A model generated the notes under the pieces. The model saw nothing but the letters and a program-made list of their open reading frames with translations, was not told the DNA's origin and made no database searches. This document shows positions 3,661 through 5,183 of a stretch of 5,183 bases of DNA, piece by piece (the stretch's first letter is position 1; each line of letters begins with the position of its first letter). The position numbers were made by a program, and so were the translations under genes. The DNA lies in assembly GCA_028871195.1 (NCBI GenBank), contig JAGWNT010000147.1, positions 1 through 5,183 on the forward strand. The letters run 5' to 3'. Source of the DNA: REEB85 sp018971455 (GTDB taxonomy: Bacteria; Pseudomonadota; Alphaproteobacteria; Acetobacterales; Acetobacteraceae).

Positions 3661-5183
3661 ATGTTCAAGCTGAATGACCTGTTGCAGCCACTGCGCCAGC
3701 GGCGGAGGGCCGAGCCCGTGCCGGCCGCGCCCGACTCGGTGGATGTGATCGCGCCCCCCCACGCGATCACGCGTCGGTCCTACGCGCCCTGCCGATTTCA
3801 GGGATATGCCGATGAGCGCAGCGCCCAGCACGTGAACGGCTGGGTCTGGAATCTCGCCGATGCCGACGAACGCGTTGAGATCGAGGCCGTACTGACCGGC
3901 ACCAATGAGGTGCTGGACCGCACCTGCGCCGACCAGTTCCGCTGGGGCCTGGCGGATATGGGCATCGGAGACGGGCTGCACGCCTATTACATCCGCTTCC
4001 CTCGTGCGCTCACGGATGCCGAGTTGGACCAGATGGAAATACGCTGCGTCAGAGACGGGCACGTCCTCGAGCTGTCTCCGTACCTCACACGCGAATACAA
4101 CCCGATCAATTTTGTCGCGATGGACATCGTCGACAATTGCAATCTGCGTTGCCCGTTTTGCCTCTATGACTATGCGAATACCCGCACCACGAATTTCATG
4201 AACCAGGAAACCCTCGCGGCGGCGTTGCGGTTTGTCCCGTACACGACCAACGGAAATTTCTGGTTCTCCTGCCTCCACGAACCGACGCTGCATCCGAAGC
4301 TGACGGAGTATATCGATCAGGTTCCCGCCGATCTCCGCCGCAAGCTTTTCTACACCACCAATCTCGCCAAACGCATGCCGCCGGCCTATTTCGCCTGGCT
4401 CGCCGAAAGCGGGATGTCGCATATCAACATCTCAATTGAATCCCTTGAGCCCGCCTTGTACGAACGCATGCGCAAGGGTGCCCGCCACCGTATTTTCATG
4501 GAAAACTGGGACAAGCTGATTCCCGCCTTGCAGGCCGGCAGCAACCCACCGCGGCTGCGCTATATCACCATGGCCTACCAATCCAATCTGCGTGAGCTGC
4601 CCGCTCTGGTGAAACACCTTCACGAGGAGCGACTGGCCTGGCAGGTGGAGTTGCGCTACTCGTTCGATGTCGCGCACATGCCCGCCGCCTTCAAGCGCGA
4701 AGAATTTCTCCAACCGCGGGACTGGCTGTGGCTGCGCAACGAATTGCGCGACTATACGGCCGACCAGCTGCTTCTGAATCTGCCGCCGGGGCTCGATTTG
4801 CCGCCGGCCGGCAGCAATTCCATTCCACAAATTCTCACCGAAACGGCCGAAATCCCGCCCCCATCCGGCGGCGAAGAATGGCCCGCGGCCGAGCTGCCCA
4901 ACGATGACGGCCCCGCGGATCCCCCTGCCTCCAACGCCCCGGCCGACGCCCAAGCCCTTCTCGGTCAGCCGATCAACTTCAATTTTCCCGAACTATCCGC
5001 GGAGTCTCGCGCAAAATACATGCGCGGCCGCTACGAATTCCAACTCGCCGCGAACGGCGTGCTGCGCGTGAGCAGGGCCGCCAGCAACCACAAGGACGGA
5101 GACCATTCCGACGGCTTGCTGCTGACCACCCATATCCGCAACATCGAGGACCCGGAGGAGTTCATCCGCAGCCTCCCCCTCTA
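3661..5183 (+). CDS. Radical SAM protein with N-terminal accessory beta-domain, C-terminus cut by window edge
   Basis: Radical SAM enzymes use a [4Fe-4S] cluster to cleave S-adenosylmethionine and start radical chemistry; the substrate here is unknown. Of 507 visible residues, 1-43 are a basic/Pro-rich lead. About 44-130 form a beta-rich domain with NGWVWN (59-64) and ADQFRWGLADMGIGDGLHAY (90-109), a pattern I recall from glycosyltransferase and methyltransferase proteins of Rhodospirillales. The radical SAM core starts at about 148: CNLRCPFC (C160, C164, C167), FWFSCLHEPTLHPKL (200-214, the GGE-type SAM motif with His before E207 instead of Gly), TTN (229-231), and INISIESLEP (255-264). Residues 375-435 are Pro/acidic low complexity, followed by a basic C-terminal part that continues past the edge. 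No cysteine occurs after C204, so no SPASM-type auxiliary cluster is visible. It lies 171 bases after the RlpA-like gene and probably has its own transcript. A peptide- or glycan-modifying enzyme of the cell envelope is possible but unproven. Confidence 0.88.
   Translation, partial: MFKLNDLLQPLRQRRRAEPVPAAPDSVDVIAPPHAITRRSYAPCRFQGYADERSAQHVNGWVWNLADADERVEIEAVLTGTNEVLDRTCADQFRWGLADMGIGDGLHAYYIRFPRALTDAELDQMEIRCVRDGHVLELSPYLTREYNPINFVAMDIVDNCNLRCPFCLYDYANTRTTNFMNQETLAAALRFVPYTTNGNFWFSCLHEPTLHPKLTEYIDQVPADLRRKLFYTTNLAKRMPPAYFAWLAESGMSHINISIESLEPALYERMRKGARHRIFMENWDKLIPALQAGSNPPRLRYITMAYQSNLRELPALVKHLHEERLAWQVELRYSFDVAHMPAAFKREEFLQPRDWLWLRNELRDYTADQLLLNLPPGLDLPPAGSNSIPQILTETAEIPPPSGGEEWPAAELPNDDGPADPPASNAPADAQALLGQPINFNFPELSAESRAKYMRGRYEFQLAANGVLRVSRAASNHKDGDHSDGLLLTTHIRNIEDPEEFIRSLPL
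3745..3770 (+). repeat. Perfect hairpin with C7 loop inside the radical SAM coding region
   Basis: GTGATCGCG (3745-3753) and CGCGATCAC (3762-3770) are perfect 9-bp arms, extended by one possible G-U pair, around the loop CCCCCCCA. It covers codons 29-37 in the linker before the accessory domain. Both the hairpin and the seven-C run are prone to slippage, and a one-base change would abolish the protein early. A role in mRNA folding or frame switching is inference. Confidence 0.6.

Noticed and set aside
3478..4422. 314-codon minus-strand frame opposite the radical SAM gene
   Set aside because: It is antisense to the CX3CX2C-containing frame, has no recognisable motif or ribosome binding site, and its 5' end lies in the middle of the radical SAM core.

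Overview
The window looks like a junction between a decayed prophage module and host chromosome in a GC-rich alphaproteobacterium, most likely one of the Rhodospirillales/Acetobacteraceae. The reasons are the strong G/C third-position bias in every gene, the terminase and portal style, and a domain at the start of the last gene that I associate with secreted-polysaccharide and glycosyltransferase proteins of that order. The assignment to a family is inference from memory; no search was run.

Left part, minus strand (1-2427): a phage DNA-packaging pair. A terminase large subunit (2427 down to 1046) is followed, with overlapping or nearly overlapping ends, by a portal protein that starts at 1040 (or at a GTG at 1049) and runs off the left edge. 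The terminase reading frame is broken by a 14-bp tandem duplication at 1379-1406. Removing one copy restores a 455-residue protein and rejoins the ATPase half to the end of the nuclease domain. The gene is therefore annotated as a pseudogene or switched-off gene. No small terminase gene lies upstream in the window.

Middle (2428-2832): a 405-base gene-free stretch. It holds an 11-bp perfect inverted repeat just in front of the terminase, an AT-rich patch (about 75% A+T in 2501-2540), and a cluster of TTGAT/ATCAA half-sites. Two of these half-sites form a perfect FNR/FixK-type box, TTGATGTTAATCAA (2668-2681). A -10-like hexamer lies exactly where a class II FNR-activated promoter would need it, pointing to the gene on the right.

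Right part, plus strand: (i) a small exported RlpA-like double-psi beta-barrel protein (2833-3489) with a very histidine-rich linker, no SPOR domain, and substitutions at two positions where lytic RlpA proteins carry acidic catalytic residues; (ii) after 171 bases with GC-rich hairpins, a radical SAM protein (3661 to beyond the right edge). It has a CX3CX2C cluster motif, an N-terminal accessory beta-domain and a Pro/acidic low-complexity insertion. The two plus-strand genes are not visibly in one tight operon, and their jobs need not be linked. No tRNA, rRNA, CRISPR array, insertion sequence or integrase is visible.

The most notable points are the exactly explained terminase frameshift, the putative oxygen-responsive promoter in front of the RlpA-like gene, the altered RlpA active site with its His-rich linker, and the unusual domain build of the radical SAM protein.
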